DNA from: Euryarchaeota archaeon UBA256 | GTDB taxonomy: Archaea; Thermoplasmatota; Poseidoniia; Poseidoniales; Poseidoniaceae | Length of the DNA stretch: 21,258 bases | NCBI GenBank assembly: GCA_002494645.1 | Contig: DACE01000012.1 | Span: 1-21,258 of the forward strand | Direction of reading: 5' to 3' | Shown: one piece after another, positions 1 to 6,134 of the stretch | How positions within the stretch are numbered: the stretch's first letter is position 1 | How the letters are laid out: each line of letters opens with the position of its first letter | Position numbers and translations under genes: made by a program | The notes under the pieces: model-generated | What the model saw: the letters and a program-made list of their open reading frames with translations, nothing else | The model's database searches: none | Told to the model about the DNA's origin: nothing

Positions 1-106
1 GCCCGATGGAATCGTGGCCTGGGTTCATTCAGAACACCCCGAGGAGAAGGTCTCTGACGGCCTCTTCAGGATTTTTAACGAACAGGGGTTGATGCCCGAT
101 GAATGA
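1..106 (+). CDS. 3' end of an unidentified protein (partial, last 34 residues)
   Basis: An open frame enters from the left edge and ends at TGA 104-106. Its visible tail begins PDGIVAWVHSEH and ends NEQGLMPDE. It overlaps the VKOR-like gene by 8 bases, which implies translational coupling and one operon. The opening 'PDG-I-V' resembles the strand after the active site in peroxiredoxin/thioredoxin-fold proteins, which would suit a VKOR partner. Thirty-four residues are too few for a family call, so this is only a guess. The 5' part lies outside the window. Confidence 0.6.
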   Translation, partial: PDGIVAWVHSEHPEEKVSDGLFRIFNEQGLMPDE

Positions 107-704
107 AAACATCATTCTCCTCTTTTACATCATTCCCCTCCTCGTTGGTACAGCCTTCATGACCAGGGCAGGCGATGCCATGGGGGTCTCGCTCGCAGGC
201 CGCTATCCTACACTCGTGCATCGCCGTCGTCGGCATCTACTCGGTTTGAACATCGTCACCTTGGTTGGCTTTGCCATTTCAGTGCATACCTTGTGGATTA
301 CCAATAAAATTAGCGAAGGAGGTGAAGTATGCTCGAGCGCCACGGTCTTTTCTTGCGATGACGTACTTGGCAATGCTTCCTACAACGTTGATCCGATCTT
401 TGGTATATCGTGGGGACTCATCGGTATGTTTGCCTTTGGAACGTTTCTCTTTATGGCCAACAGCGTTTCCAAAGACCCCGATGCTCGCTGGTCTGGCCAA
501 TACATGAAGTGGGGTTTCTACCTCACCGCAAGCGGACTTCTCGTTATTGCACTCCTGGTATCTTACGAGATTGAAATGGAAAAAATATGTCAATATTGCA
601 CAACCGCCCACGTTGCAAACGTGATTGCCATGTACGGGTTCTGGCGGGCCAGTAAAATGCATGAAGATGGCGAATGGAAGGATGAAGAGCCTTCATCCTC
701 ATGA
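99..704 (+). CDS. VKOR-family (vitamin K epoxide reductase-like) membrane disulfide oxidoreductase
   Basis: 201 aa, integral membrane. Hydrophobic segments lie at about residues 4-21, 48-68, 104-121, 138-156 and 168-183, matching the VKOR four-helix core plus one. All four family cysteines are visible: a loop pair C78 and C86, eight apart as in characterised VKORs, and the active site C164-Q-Y-C167, followed by the usual TTAHV helix. The segment after C86 (DDVLG...FGISWG) also fits the family. By family knowledge it passes electrons from reduced thioredoxin-like partners to membrane quinones and so drives disulfide formation outside the cytoplasm. ATG 99 has a GGGGTTGAT-like ribosome site just upstream and overlaps the preceding gene's stop. 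It runs 3 bases short of the next frame's first possible ATG, so it is part of an operon. The family assignment is firm; the physiological partner is inferred. Confidence 0.9.
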   Translation: MNENIILLFYIIPLLVGTAFMTRAGDAMGVSLAGRYPTLVHRRRRHLLGLNIVTLVGFAISVHTLWITNKISEGGEVCSSATVFSCDDVLGNASYNVDPIFGISWGLIGMFAFGTFLFMANSVSKDPDARWSGQYMKWGFYLTASGLLVIALLVSYEIEMEKICQYCTTAHVANVIAMYGFWRASKMHEDGEWKDEEPSSS

Positions 705-709
705 TGAGA

Positions 710-716
710 GAGGTGA
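710..716 (+). promoter_or_regulatory. Shine-Dalgarno site GAGGTGA deciding the start at 722
   Basis: GAGGTGA complements the archaeal 16S 3' end and lies 5 bases before ATG 722. It favours 722 over the in-frame ATG at 701, which has no such site. Confidence 0.6.
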
Positions 717-721
717 CCTAT

Positions 722-1243
722 ATGAATAAAGAAACAATCTTTTGGATGATTATAACAATTAGCGCACTCGGTGCTATCGGCTTTTTATTGGGTGAAAGCG
801 ACGGGGAACCCCCGTTTTCAACAGCTGATGAGCGGCACGCACTTGCCAAGGAATGCATCGGCAGTCACGAAGGAGGTTTAGCCGAGCACTACCATGCAAC
901 GGTACGTGTCTCTATTCACGGCGAATTTATTTCCATACCCGACGATGTTGGATTGAACGATGAGGGTTGTTCAATGCGTCCGCTTCATACACATTCTGCA
1001 GATGGTAAAATCCACATTGAAATGAAAGAGGAAGGCACTGAGGCACCACTCGAGGCCTTTTTCGACATCTGGGGGAAGCACATGGATTCAACTGGTTTTG
1101 ACGATTACCTCGTCAACGAAACAACAGAATTTCTGATGTTCGTCACAGATGCTGGTGGAAATCAAGAGGAAGTGACCTCGTTCCAAAATCACATTCTGGC
1201 GGACGGTCAGACCATCGATCTTGTGTTCCGAGACAAGGCTTAG
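722..1243 (+). CDS. Membrane-anchored extracytoplasmic His-rich conserved protein
   Basis: 173 aa from ATG 722. One N-terminal hydrophobic helix (about residues 5-23) acts as an uncleaved anchor or signal; the rest is a soluble extracytoplasmic domain. The core pattern has E-H56-Y-H58 leading a beta strand, then an 'IP..VGL' turn, C83, L-H89-T-H91, G-K-I-H98-I-E, and a later FFDIWG. I recognise this arrangement (HxH strand, LHTHD-like motif, IHIE, FFxIW) as an uncharacterised family seen in bacterial membrane proteins, but I know of no assigned function. The clustered histidines suggest metal binding, which is inference. It follows the VKOR-like gene directly, so a role in the same envelope redox or copper context is plausible. 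Its stop overlaps the convergent gene's stop by two bases. Confidence 0.75.
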   Translation: MNKETIFWMIITISALGAIGFLLGESDGEPPFSTADERHALAKECIGSHEGGLAEHYHATVRVSIHGEFISIPDDVGLNDEGCSMRPLHTHSADGKIHIEMKEEGTEAPLEAFFDIWGKHMDSTGFDDYLVNETTEFLMFVTDAGGNQEEVTSFQNHILADGQTIDLVFRDKA

Positions 1244-1509
1244 GGCGTGAACGTGTCGTTGAACATGAATGCATTTGGTTCGGTTTCGATCTCTTCCATT
1301 CTCAGCACAGTGACCTCAATTTCACTTGCTTCCATGTAGGTAGTTCTCAGTTCGTGCATCAGTTGCTTTTGGACATCCTCCATACCCGTACCGTGAATCA
1401 CGGTGAGGTGGTGGGTTGAATCTTCGCCAACCTTGGCAATGTATTCCACAACCCATTCCTTGAGTGAGTGTTCCTCTTCCCAAGTGACGTCTTCCCATGT
1501 GTTTGTCAT
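1240..1509 (-). CDS. Small acidic protein of unknown function
   Basis: 89 aa. I do not recognise the family. It is soluble and acidic, with no signal peptide or membrane segment, and has one His-His pair (STHHLTVIHGTGMEDVQ) inside an alternating strand/helix pattern that suggests a small alpha/beta fold. The frame extends upstream, but ATG 1509 is preferred because the extension is poor in character and a TATA-like TTTATC (plus-strand 1531-1536) sits about 25 bases upstream. It is convergent with the 173-aa gene, overlapping it by four bases. Confidence 0.6.
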   Translation of the reverse strand: MTNTWEDVTWEEEHSLKEWVVEYIAKVGEDSTHHLTVIHGTGMEDVQKQLMHELRTTYMEASEIEVTVLRMEEIETEPNAFMFNDTFTP

Positions 1510-1530
1510 GGTTATACATTGGCAGAGCAG

Positions 1531-1540
1531 TTTATCAAAC
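1531..1540 (-). promoter_or_regulatory. TATA-like box for the 89-aa gene
   Basis: On the minus strand this reads GTTTGATAAA. Its A/T core is centred about 25 bases upstream of ATG 1509, the spacing expected for a leaderless archaeal transcript. Confidence 0.35.
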
Positions 1541-1574
1541 CTTGCACAAGATGTGAGATACATTACCGGATTCG

Positions 1575-1595
1575 TGAAAGAAACTACCACTTTCA
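1575..1595. repeat. Inverted repeat TGAAAG/CTTTCA
   Basis: A perfect 6-base inverted repeat with a 9-base loop, 32 bases beyond the stop of the minus-strand thioredoxin-fold gene. It could mark the 3' end of that transcript. The stem is A/T-rich and weak, so the role is only a suggestion. Confidence 0.25.
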
Positions 1596-1626
1596 AACCT
1601 ATAAGTTGAAATTAATGGATAAAATA

Positions 1627-2583
1627 TTACTTTTTACGAATAATTGCAAGTATGCTTAGCACGGCACAACTCCCGATGAGCAAGGATGTGGCTGACGACT
1701 CCATTGATGCAGGTGCCAATGACCGCTTCGCCAACTCCACCGCTCCGTAGGTCGACGTTGGCCCGCCATCTTTGATGGATTCAGTTGTGGCTTCGTGAAC
1801 GAGTATGAGGCTCCACGATTCCATTTCACCGAATTCAACAGAAAAAGAAGATGCGCATGTTGAATTGATGCTAACTCCCGAATAACCGAACGCTGAGGTG
1901 ATTGTATTGTTGCCAACGTTGCATTCAGCTAAGCCAACGAGTACCCTGTCTCGGGAATCTCCCCCTGGATTGATCGCTCCCTCAGGCATTGGCTTCTCAT
2001 GTTCGAGGAGCATAAACGTAAGTTGGCTTCCCTCGGCCTCGATTAACGATGCAGTCGTGATGGTGGCCTGATATCCAGTCCCGGTTTTGATGACTTCAAA
2101 CTCAAGTTGGCTGGTGGACTGCCGTGTCAATTCCGTGTTGAGGATGTCCCGCTGCACTTCTTGCCAAGCATCGTATCCTTTGCGAGGAACTCCTGCTTCG
2201 ACAACGAAGGTCGGCGTTGAATCAGCGACGTCCGGTTGAATCGTTTTCAAACGTTCAATCCGTTGTTGGCTCGCTTCAGGTTGAAAGGCATCTTCTCCAT
2301 CGCTTGGGTGCAAAGCGATGAGGGCGATACGAGAGCCATGGCTGTCTGCAACCTGAACGAGTTCGGGGTCGATGCTGGCACATGTTGGACACCAAGTGGC
2401 TGTTATTTCTTCGACCAAGAGCGTGCGTCCACCGAGGCCACTGCTGACGGGTTCATCGAATGAAGTTTCAAGGTCAACCACACGGCCTTGACTGTTAGGA
2501 GTCCACGGTACACTGAGCAGCATGAAAATCAGCAACAAGAGGCTCGGAGTGAACCTGCCCCCTAACTTGTGCCTGCTGGCCAT
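1627..2583 (-). CDS. Secreted thioredoxin-fold protein with C-terminal membrane anchor
   Basis: 318 aa from ATG 2583. Order: a positive N-terminus and signal peptide (hydrophobic about 13-27); a thioredoxin-like domain with active site W-C65-P-T-C68 followed by a strand IALIALHPSDGE and a cis-proline-like S-T-P-T-F; a beta-rich region of about 130 residues; and a C-terminal hydrophobic helix (about 296-313) ending IIRKK. The domain would therefore sit outside the cell, tethered to the membrane. By family knowledge the CPTC site exchanges disulfides with client proteins or with VKOR, whose gene lies 900 bases away. ATG 2583 was chosen over the upstream ATG 2649 because the 22-residue extension is charged and would bury the signal peptide, and AGAGGTC lies about nine bases before it. 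The redox direction (oxidase, isomerase or reductase) cannot be read from sequence. Confidence 0.82.
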   Translation of the reverse strand: MASRHKLGGRFTPSLLLLIFMLLSVPWTPNSQGRVVDLETSFDEPVSSGLGGRTLLVEEITATWCPTCASIDPELVQVADSHGSRIALIALHPSDGEDAFQPEASQQRIERLKTIQPDVADSTPTFVVEAGVPRKGYDAWQEVQRDILNTELTRQSTSQLEFEVIKTGTGYQATITTASLIEAEGSQLTFMLLEHEKPMPEGAINPGGDSRDRVLVGLAECNVGNNTITSAFGYSGVSINSTCASSFSVEFGEMESWSLILVHEATTESIKDGGPTSTYGAVELAKRSLAPASMESSATSLLIGSCAVLSILAIIRKK

Positions 2584-2686
2584 GCTCCGCCGACCTCTTT
2601 CCCGCCCTTGATTGCTTGCTTTTGGGCGGTTGTTAAGAAAAGGGTTCATGAGGGCGAGGTCGTCACCAAACCAAGAGGGAGTAACA

Positions 2687-3424
2687 TTGGCAGACCACTG
2701 GATTGAGAATCACAAGCGTGATTCGTGGCGTCGTCAGGCCAAAGCCAGCGGCTACCGTGCTCGTTCAGCCTTCAAATTAAAGCAAATCCAAGAGCGCTTT
2801 GGACTGGTCCGTGAGGGTGACTTGGTACTTGATGTGGGTTGCCATCCTGGAGGATGGGCTCAAGTTGCCGTTGAATTGGTCGGCAGCGAGGGGCATGTAG
2901 TCGGTGTAGACCTTCTCCCTTGCCAGCCTGTTGAGGGGGCAGTACTGCTTACTGGAGATATTACTGAATCCATCACCCAGGATCGTATTCTCGCTGAATT
3001 AGGCGGGGAACGTCTCAATGTCATTATCTCGGATATTTCTCCAGATATTACTGGAAAATGGGACATGGACCAATCCGTTGCGATGACATTGGTCGCCGAT
3101 GTATTCGACTTTTCTCTTCCACTTCTCAAAAAAGGCGGTTGTTTCACGACAAAATTATTCCAAGGTATCGGCGTTGAGGAGTTGATTGAAGCCGTCCGCC
3201 CTCATTTCTCAACGGTACGGAGGTTTTCACCTGATGCTTCAAGAAATTCTTCTTCCGAAGTCTACCTCATCTGCCGTAATCACACCCCCTGGAAAGCGCC
3301 AAACCAGTCTGTTCGGGAACGCTACGAAATTGGTGTGAATCGTTTGGTGGGTGGTGACGAAATTGAAGAAGGTCCCGAACCGATGGCCTCAACATTTTCT
3401 GTGCGCCGGAAAAAATCTGACTGA
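2687..3424 (+). CDS. rlmE: 23S rRNA 2'-O-ribose methyltransferase RlmE (FtsJ/RrmJ family)
   Basis: 245 aa from TTG 2687. It uses S-adenosylmethionine to methylate the ribose of an A-loop uridine in 23S rRNA. The FtsJ catalytic tetrad is complete: K30 (in RSAFKLKQ), D116 (in ISDISPD), K156 (in TTKLFQG) and E191 (in SRNSSSEVYL). Motif I reads DVGCHPGGW (49-57); the usual form is D-L-G-A-A-P-G-G-W, so C52-H53 is a variation beside the cofactor site. Start choice: the frame is open to ATG 2648 and beyond, but TTG 2687 follows GAGGGAG by about six bases. It gives the family's normal N-terminus, and a TATA-like TTAAGAAAA at 2632-2640 would place transcription start downstream of 2648. ATG 2648 remains the alternative. 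It is the first gene of a plus-strand operon of RNA/translation genes. Confidence 0.9.
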   Translation: MADHWIENHKRDSWRRQAKASGYRARSAFKLKQIQERFGLVREGDLVLDVGCHPGGWAQVAVELVGSEGHVVGVDLLPCQPVEGAVLLTGDITESITQDRILAELGGERLNVIISDISPDITGKWDMDQSVAMTLVADVFDFSLPLLKKGGCFTTKLFQGIGVEELIEAVRPHFSTVRRFSPDASRNSSSEVYLICRNHTPWKAPNQSVRERYEIGVNRLVGGDEIEEGPEPMASTFSVRRKKSD

Positions 3425-3459
3425 ATGATTAAAGTGGGTTGAAGCGAAACCAACGCTTC

Positions 3460-3801
3460 ATGTCATCACCACAACCGCATGATTGGCCAATACCTGCCCG
3501 AACCATTGCCCACCTACGGCCCAATACTCCCGTGAAGGATTTGGAAATGGTCGTGTTACGAATCTATCCGCAACGATTGATTGTTTCGCCTCGATACACG
3601 GGTCCTGTTGCTGCCGCATGTGGAAGAGATACAACAGGGCTCGTCGGACTGGTACTTTGGAATGAACAGATCAATGCGATACGTGTCGGCGACGTGATTT
3701 GCCTTGAATCCGGTTGGTGCAGGTCGCGTGACGGAGCCCTCGTGGTCAGTACAGGCCGTCATGGTAGAATCTCAGTCATACGTCGTTTTGAGGAGGATTG
3801 A
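3460..3801 (+). CDS. Single-domain OB-fold nucleic-acid-binding protein (RPA/SSB-like)
   Basis: 113 aa from ATG 3460. The pattern is that of a lone RPA/SSB-type OB fold: 'VKDLEMVVLRIYP' first strand, then VAAACGRDTTGLVGLVLWNEQINAIRVGDVI, and a last G-x-L-V-V-S-x-G-R-H-G-R-I. This is the usual 'G(D)-x-TG-x-(I/V)-x-L-x-LW...(I)-x-x-GD-x-I' signature of archaeal ssDNA-binding proteins. There is no zinc finger and no acidic tail. It sits 35 bases after rlmE and before the translation genes, so an RNA-binding role is as likely as ssDNA binding. An in-frame TTG at 3439 would add seven residues; ATG 3460 is preferred. Confidence 0.75.
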   Translation: MSSPQPHDWPIPARTIAHLRPNTPVKDLEMVVLRIYPQRLIVSPRYTGPVAAACGRDTTGLVGLVLWNEQINAIRVGDVICLESGWCRSRDGALVVSTGRHGRISVIRRFEED

Positions 3802-3867
3802 GCGGTGAGGCCCTCACGCAACCATAAAGAAGGGGAGGGCGTGGCAGAGTCGTTACGAGGCCTACTC

Positions 3868-4035
3868 ATGAGTGAACGAGCAACCCACTGCACATCGTCT
3901 GGCATCCCACTGGCAGAAGCCGGTTCAACCACCTTCCCCTGTCCTGGATGTTTCAATCCCATTGGACGCAGCCCCCGTGTGCGCAACCAAGGCGTGCCCT
4001 ACAAGTGCCCCAACTGTGGCTTCGTTGGACCCTGA
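3868..4035 (+). CDS. Small zinc-ribbon protein, HVO_2753/COG2888-like, with degenerate knuckles
   Basis: 55 aa from ATG 3868, the usual length for this archaeal family of predicted RNA-binding zinc ribbons linked to translation. Family members carry four CPxC-type knuckles. Here knuckles 2 (C25-P-G-C28) and 4 (C47-P-N-C50) are intact, knuckle 1 is C8-T-S-S11 and knuckle 3 is S35-P-R-V38. The spacing and the terminal GFVGP are preserved, so this is a genuine homologue that has probably lost one of two zinc sites. It lies immediately upstream of aEF-1beta, the arrangement commonly seen in archaea. The frame is open upstream to GTG 3805 and GTG 3841, but those extensions have no family counterpart. 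GAGG lies eight bases before ATG 3868. Confidence 0.82.
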   Translation: MSERATHCTSSGIPLAEAGSTTFPCPGCFNPIGRSPRVRNQGVPYKCPNCGFVGP

Positions 4036-4040
4036 GGTGA
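4034..4040 (+). promoter_or_regulatory. Shine-Dalgarno GAGGTGA for aEF-1beta, overlapping the upstream stop
   Basis: GAGGTGA ends four bases before ATG 4045 and shares bases with the TGA (4033-4035) of the zinc-ribbon gene. This links translation of the two genes. Confidence 0.6.
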
Positions 4041-4044
4041 TTGT

Positions 4045-4317
4045 ATGGGTATGGTAGTCATGACGTACAAAGTGAATCCAGATTCCGATCTTGAAGATGT
4101 TGACACGGATGCGATTGCAGAATCCATCGGTGGCCTACGCAACGAGACCTATGATATTCAACAAATTGAGACGAAGCCTCTTGCTTTCGGTCTCAAATTC
4201 GTCCAAGTTCACGTCAAGATGAACGATGGTGAAGGACTCGCTGACGCCTTTGAGGCTCAAATGGCGAGTATTCACGGTGTTGGCGAAATCGAAGTCCTAT
4301 CAATGGGCTTGATTTGA
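4045..4317 (+). CDS. ef1b: Translation elongation factor EF-1beta (aEF-1B)
   Basis: 90 aa, the full length of the archaeal factor. It is the guanine-nucleotide exchange factor that recharges EF-1alpha with GTP. The sequence shows the family layout: N-terminal strand GMVVMTYKVNPDS, the acidic DLEDVDTDAI helix start, I-x-x-I-E-T-KPLAFGLKFVQVHVKM, and the C-terminal GEIEVLSMGLI. It is the last gene of the plus-strand operon and ends seven bases before the end of the convergent truD. The start is fixed by the strong ribosome site and by the family N-terminus. Confidence 0.95.
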   Translation: MGMVVMTYKVNPDSDLEDVDTDAIAESIGGLRNETYDIQQIETKPLAFGLKFVQVHVKMNDGEGLADAFEAQMASIHGVGEIEVLSMGLI

Positions 4318-4324
4318 GCCCGTT

Positions 4325-5719
4325 TCACATTTGTGAAACAGGTGCCTGCATAAATTCTCTCAGTAGGACAGTTGCATAACTGCCTGAACTTAACGTGAAT
4401 CTGAAACGGATGCAGGCTCCCTCGGGGTGCCAACGTGTGTCTTCGGTTGGGCCTTCTTCCCAACGCTTTCCCATGGTCGAACCATCAGCTCTTGCCACGG
4501 TGTCGGCCGTAAATTCTGTGAATTGTGATACCAAGCCACGTCGAGTCCCTTTTGTTGAAAGGCGAGGGATTTCTTCAACATGCCAAGTCACGTTGTCAAG
4601 ACCTTCTTGCTTGAGAATATCTTGCTCGTGTTGACCGGGATCACCGCTTGAAGTCGAGATTTCACTACCGGGGAGAGGCCCCGTTGGCGTGAGACGTCCG
4701 ATGTCACAATTACGAGAAATTCGATTCAGTGTTCGAGGTTCAACGGTGACGCATGATTTCACGTCCAATTGTCCCTTTTCATCAATTCGACCAACAATGT
4801 CGCCCACGACTGGTGTTGCGAGTGGAAGGCCGGCCTCCAAACGTCGATGCAGGGATTTGTTGAATACAATTGACTGCAAAGCGTGAACGGTCATTAATTG
4901 GAGATTTGCTGGCAATTTTCTGAAGGCTCCCGTGTAATCTTCGGGATGGGACAGGAGATGTTCGATCATACGTCGCTCAAAACCCATCCAACGGGGTAAT
5001 TTCTCAAGGAGAGACTCGTCAACCCCCTTTTCACGAATGTACTTTCGGACGAGCTGTGCTTCCTCTTCTTCCGATTGACCTTCCATGCCAAGATAGGCCA
5101 TGACGGCCTCTTTCCAATCTCCGTTGACAGCATGTCGTCCAACAACAGGTGTCACAGGACGCCCCGAACCAAAGCGTTGGGGCCCAATCCAGTTAGGAAA
5201 TCGGTTGGGGCCAAGTGATTCCTCCATTTCGGTTTGGATTCGGTGAACTTCGGCCAAAGCCTCTTCGTTGCTTAGAGGATTGCCTTCACTGTCACAGCAT
5301 CCTCGGACCACGATGGTGAATCGGTTTCCTCGATGGTTACCAAAGCCGATTTTTTGATGAGTTCGGCCTAATACTTCGATTTCAACATCTGGTAATTCCA
5401 CAGCGGCTACCCTATTCATGGGTGCATCGATGACAAAGAGTTGTGAGGTGACAGCACGTTTGTCCTTTGTACCCGCAAAGAAGATTCGATTGCGTGGTAT
5501 TTTCAATTTCGCTGCTAATTGGTTACAGAATCGGTTTGTTTCCCAATTGGTCAAGGTAACTTTGGCAGCCGTGAACCGGCCGCGATTATCGAGATGTACG
5601 GGTGTAGCAATTTCTTCAACTCGGAAATCAGTGACTCTTGCTTTGATGAGGCCGCCGATGCCTTCTGTCTTTGTGGCATAGCCCAAGAGACCGATGACTT
5701 TTGCGACGGCGTCCACCAT
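4325..5719 (-). CDS. truD: tRNA pseudouridine(13) synthase TruD
   Basis: 464 aa from ATG 5719. It converts U13 of tRNA (and other sites in archaea) to pseudouridine in the cytoplasm. Visible family motifs are F-A-G-T-K-D86-K-R-A-V-T-S-Q, with D86 the catalytic aspartate; G-N-H-R-G-N-R-F; and R-F-P-N-W-I-G-P-Q-R-F-G. The TRUD insertion domain follows and the catalytic domain resumes in the C-terminal half (HALQSIVFNKSLHRRL; later TWHVEEIPRLSTKGTRR). The frame is open to 5782, but that start would overlap rpo11 by 50 bases. ATG 5719 has GAGGAGGAGG upstream at minus-strand 5734-5725 and lies 13 bases after the rpo11 stop. It is the second gene of the rpo11-truD operon. Confidence 0.95.
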   Translation of the reverse strand: MVDAVAKVIGLLGYATKTEGIGGLIKARVTDFRVEEIATPVHLDNRGRFTAAKVTLTNWETNRFCNQLAAKLKIPRNRIFFAGTKDKRAVTSQLFVIDAPMNRVAAVELPDVEIEVLGRTHQKIGFGNHRGNRFTIVVRGCCDSEGNPLSNEEALAEVHRIQTEMEESLGPNRFPNWIGPQRFGSGRPVTPVVGRHAVNGDWKEAVMAYLGMEGQSEEEEAQLVRKYIREKGVDESLLEKLPRWMGFERRMIEHLLSHPEDYTGAFRKLPANLQLMTVHALQSIVFNKSLHRRLEAGLPLATPVVGDIVGRIDEKGQLDVKSCVTVEPRTLNRISRNCDIGRLTPTGPLPGSEISTSSGDPGQHEQDILKQEGLDNVTWHVEEIPRLSTKGTRRGLVSQFTEFTADTVARADGSTMGKRWEEGPTEDTRWHPEGACIRFRFTLSSGSYATVLLREFMQAPVSQM

Positions 5720-5724
5720 GACGG

Positions 5725-5734
5725 CCTCCTCCTC
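5725..5734 (-). promoter_or_regulatory. Purine-rich Shine-Dalgarno of truD, overlapping the rpo11 stop
   Basis: The minus strand reads GAGGAGGAGG five bases before ATG 5719 and includes bases of the rpo11 TGA (5735-5733). It decides the truD start and suggests translational coupling. Confidence 0.55.
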
Positions 5735-5990
5735 AGAGGGTGGCGTCTTTGAACTCAGAGGAAACTCCGCCGATGATTTCATTCAAGACTTTGTCAACGC
5801 CAGACTTCGAAGTTGTGCGAATGTAAAACTCAGGGTCGTCAAGTTCGGGATGCCCTGGGAAGTAGTTGGCGTAATCCACGTCTTTGTGGGCATTCAAGCG
5901 CTCACGAAGGACTTGGAGTGCGGTGTGACTTTCGCCGATAATGCGAAGTCGGAGTTCGTTCTTCTCTTTCTTGAGCACTGTCACTGACAT
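5733..5990 (-). CDS. rpo11: DNA-directed RNA polymerase subunit Rpo11 (RpoL)
   Basis: 85 aa from ATG 5990. It is the small assembly subunit that pairs with Rpo3, equivalent to eukaryotic RPB11 and the bacterial alpha N-terminal domain. Recognisable features are LRLRIIGESHTALQVLRERL (family I-x-G-E-x-H-T-x-x-x-x-L-x-x-x-L), then V-D-Y-A-N-Y-F-P-G-H-P and FYIRTT, and a C-terminal helix. A longer frame to 6008 exists, but MSVTVLKKE gives the usual N-terminus. No clear ribosome site precedes it, in keeping with a first-in-operon gene. It is divergent from the MMPL exporter with 144 bases between. Confidence 0.93.
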   Translation of the reverse strand: MSVTVLKKEKNELRLRIIGESHTALQVLRERLNAHKDVDYANYFPGHPELDDPEFYIRTTSKSGVDKVLNEIIGGVSSEFKDATL

Positions 5991-6105
5991 GTTAACCGTC
6001 CTGCCCACCAGCCAACTCGTTTTGAACCTTCTCCTCTAAGGGGTCCGTGCTTTTGTCTCAAAGCAGTCTAAAGAGCGGGTGCTCGATAGCAAAAAACCCT
6101 GCTTC

Positions 6106-6112
6106 TTTTTAT
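6106..6112 (+). promoter_or_regulatory. TATA-like box of the MMPL exporter gene
   Basis: TTTTTAT is centred about 26 bases before ATG 6135. This supports a leaderless start there and argues against the in-frame ATG at 6111, which would lie on the box. Confidence 0.4.
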
Positions 6113-6134
6113 GCCATCTTTGCCGAGGAGGGTC

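Noticed and set aside
5720..5782. Longer truD start overlapping rpo11
   Set aside because: The extension is a Ser/Glu-rich translation of rpo11 bases in another frame, and a strong ribosome site marks ATG 5719.
6111..6134. Eight extra N-terminal residues for the MMPL exporter
   Set aside because: ATG 6111 lies on the probable TATA box, has no ribosome site, and the residues add no family character; kept only as an alternative start.
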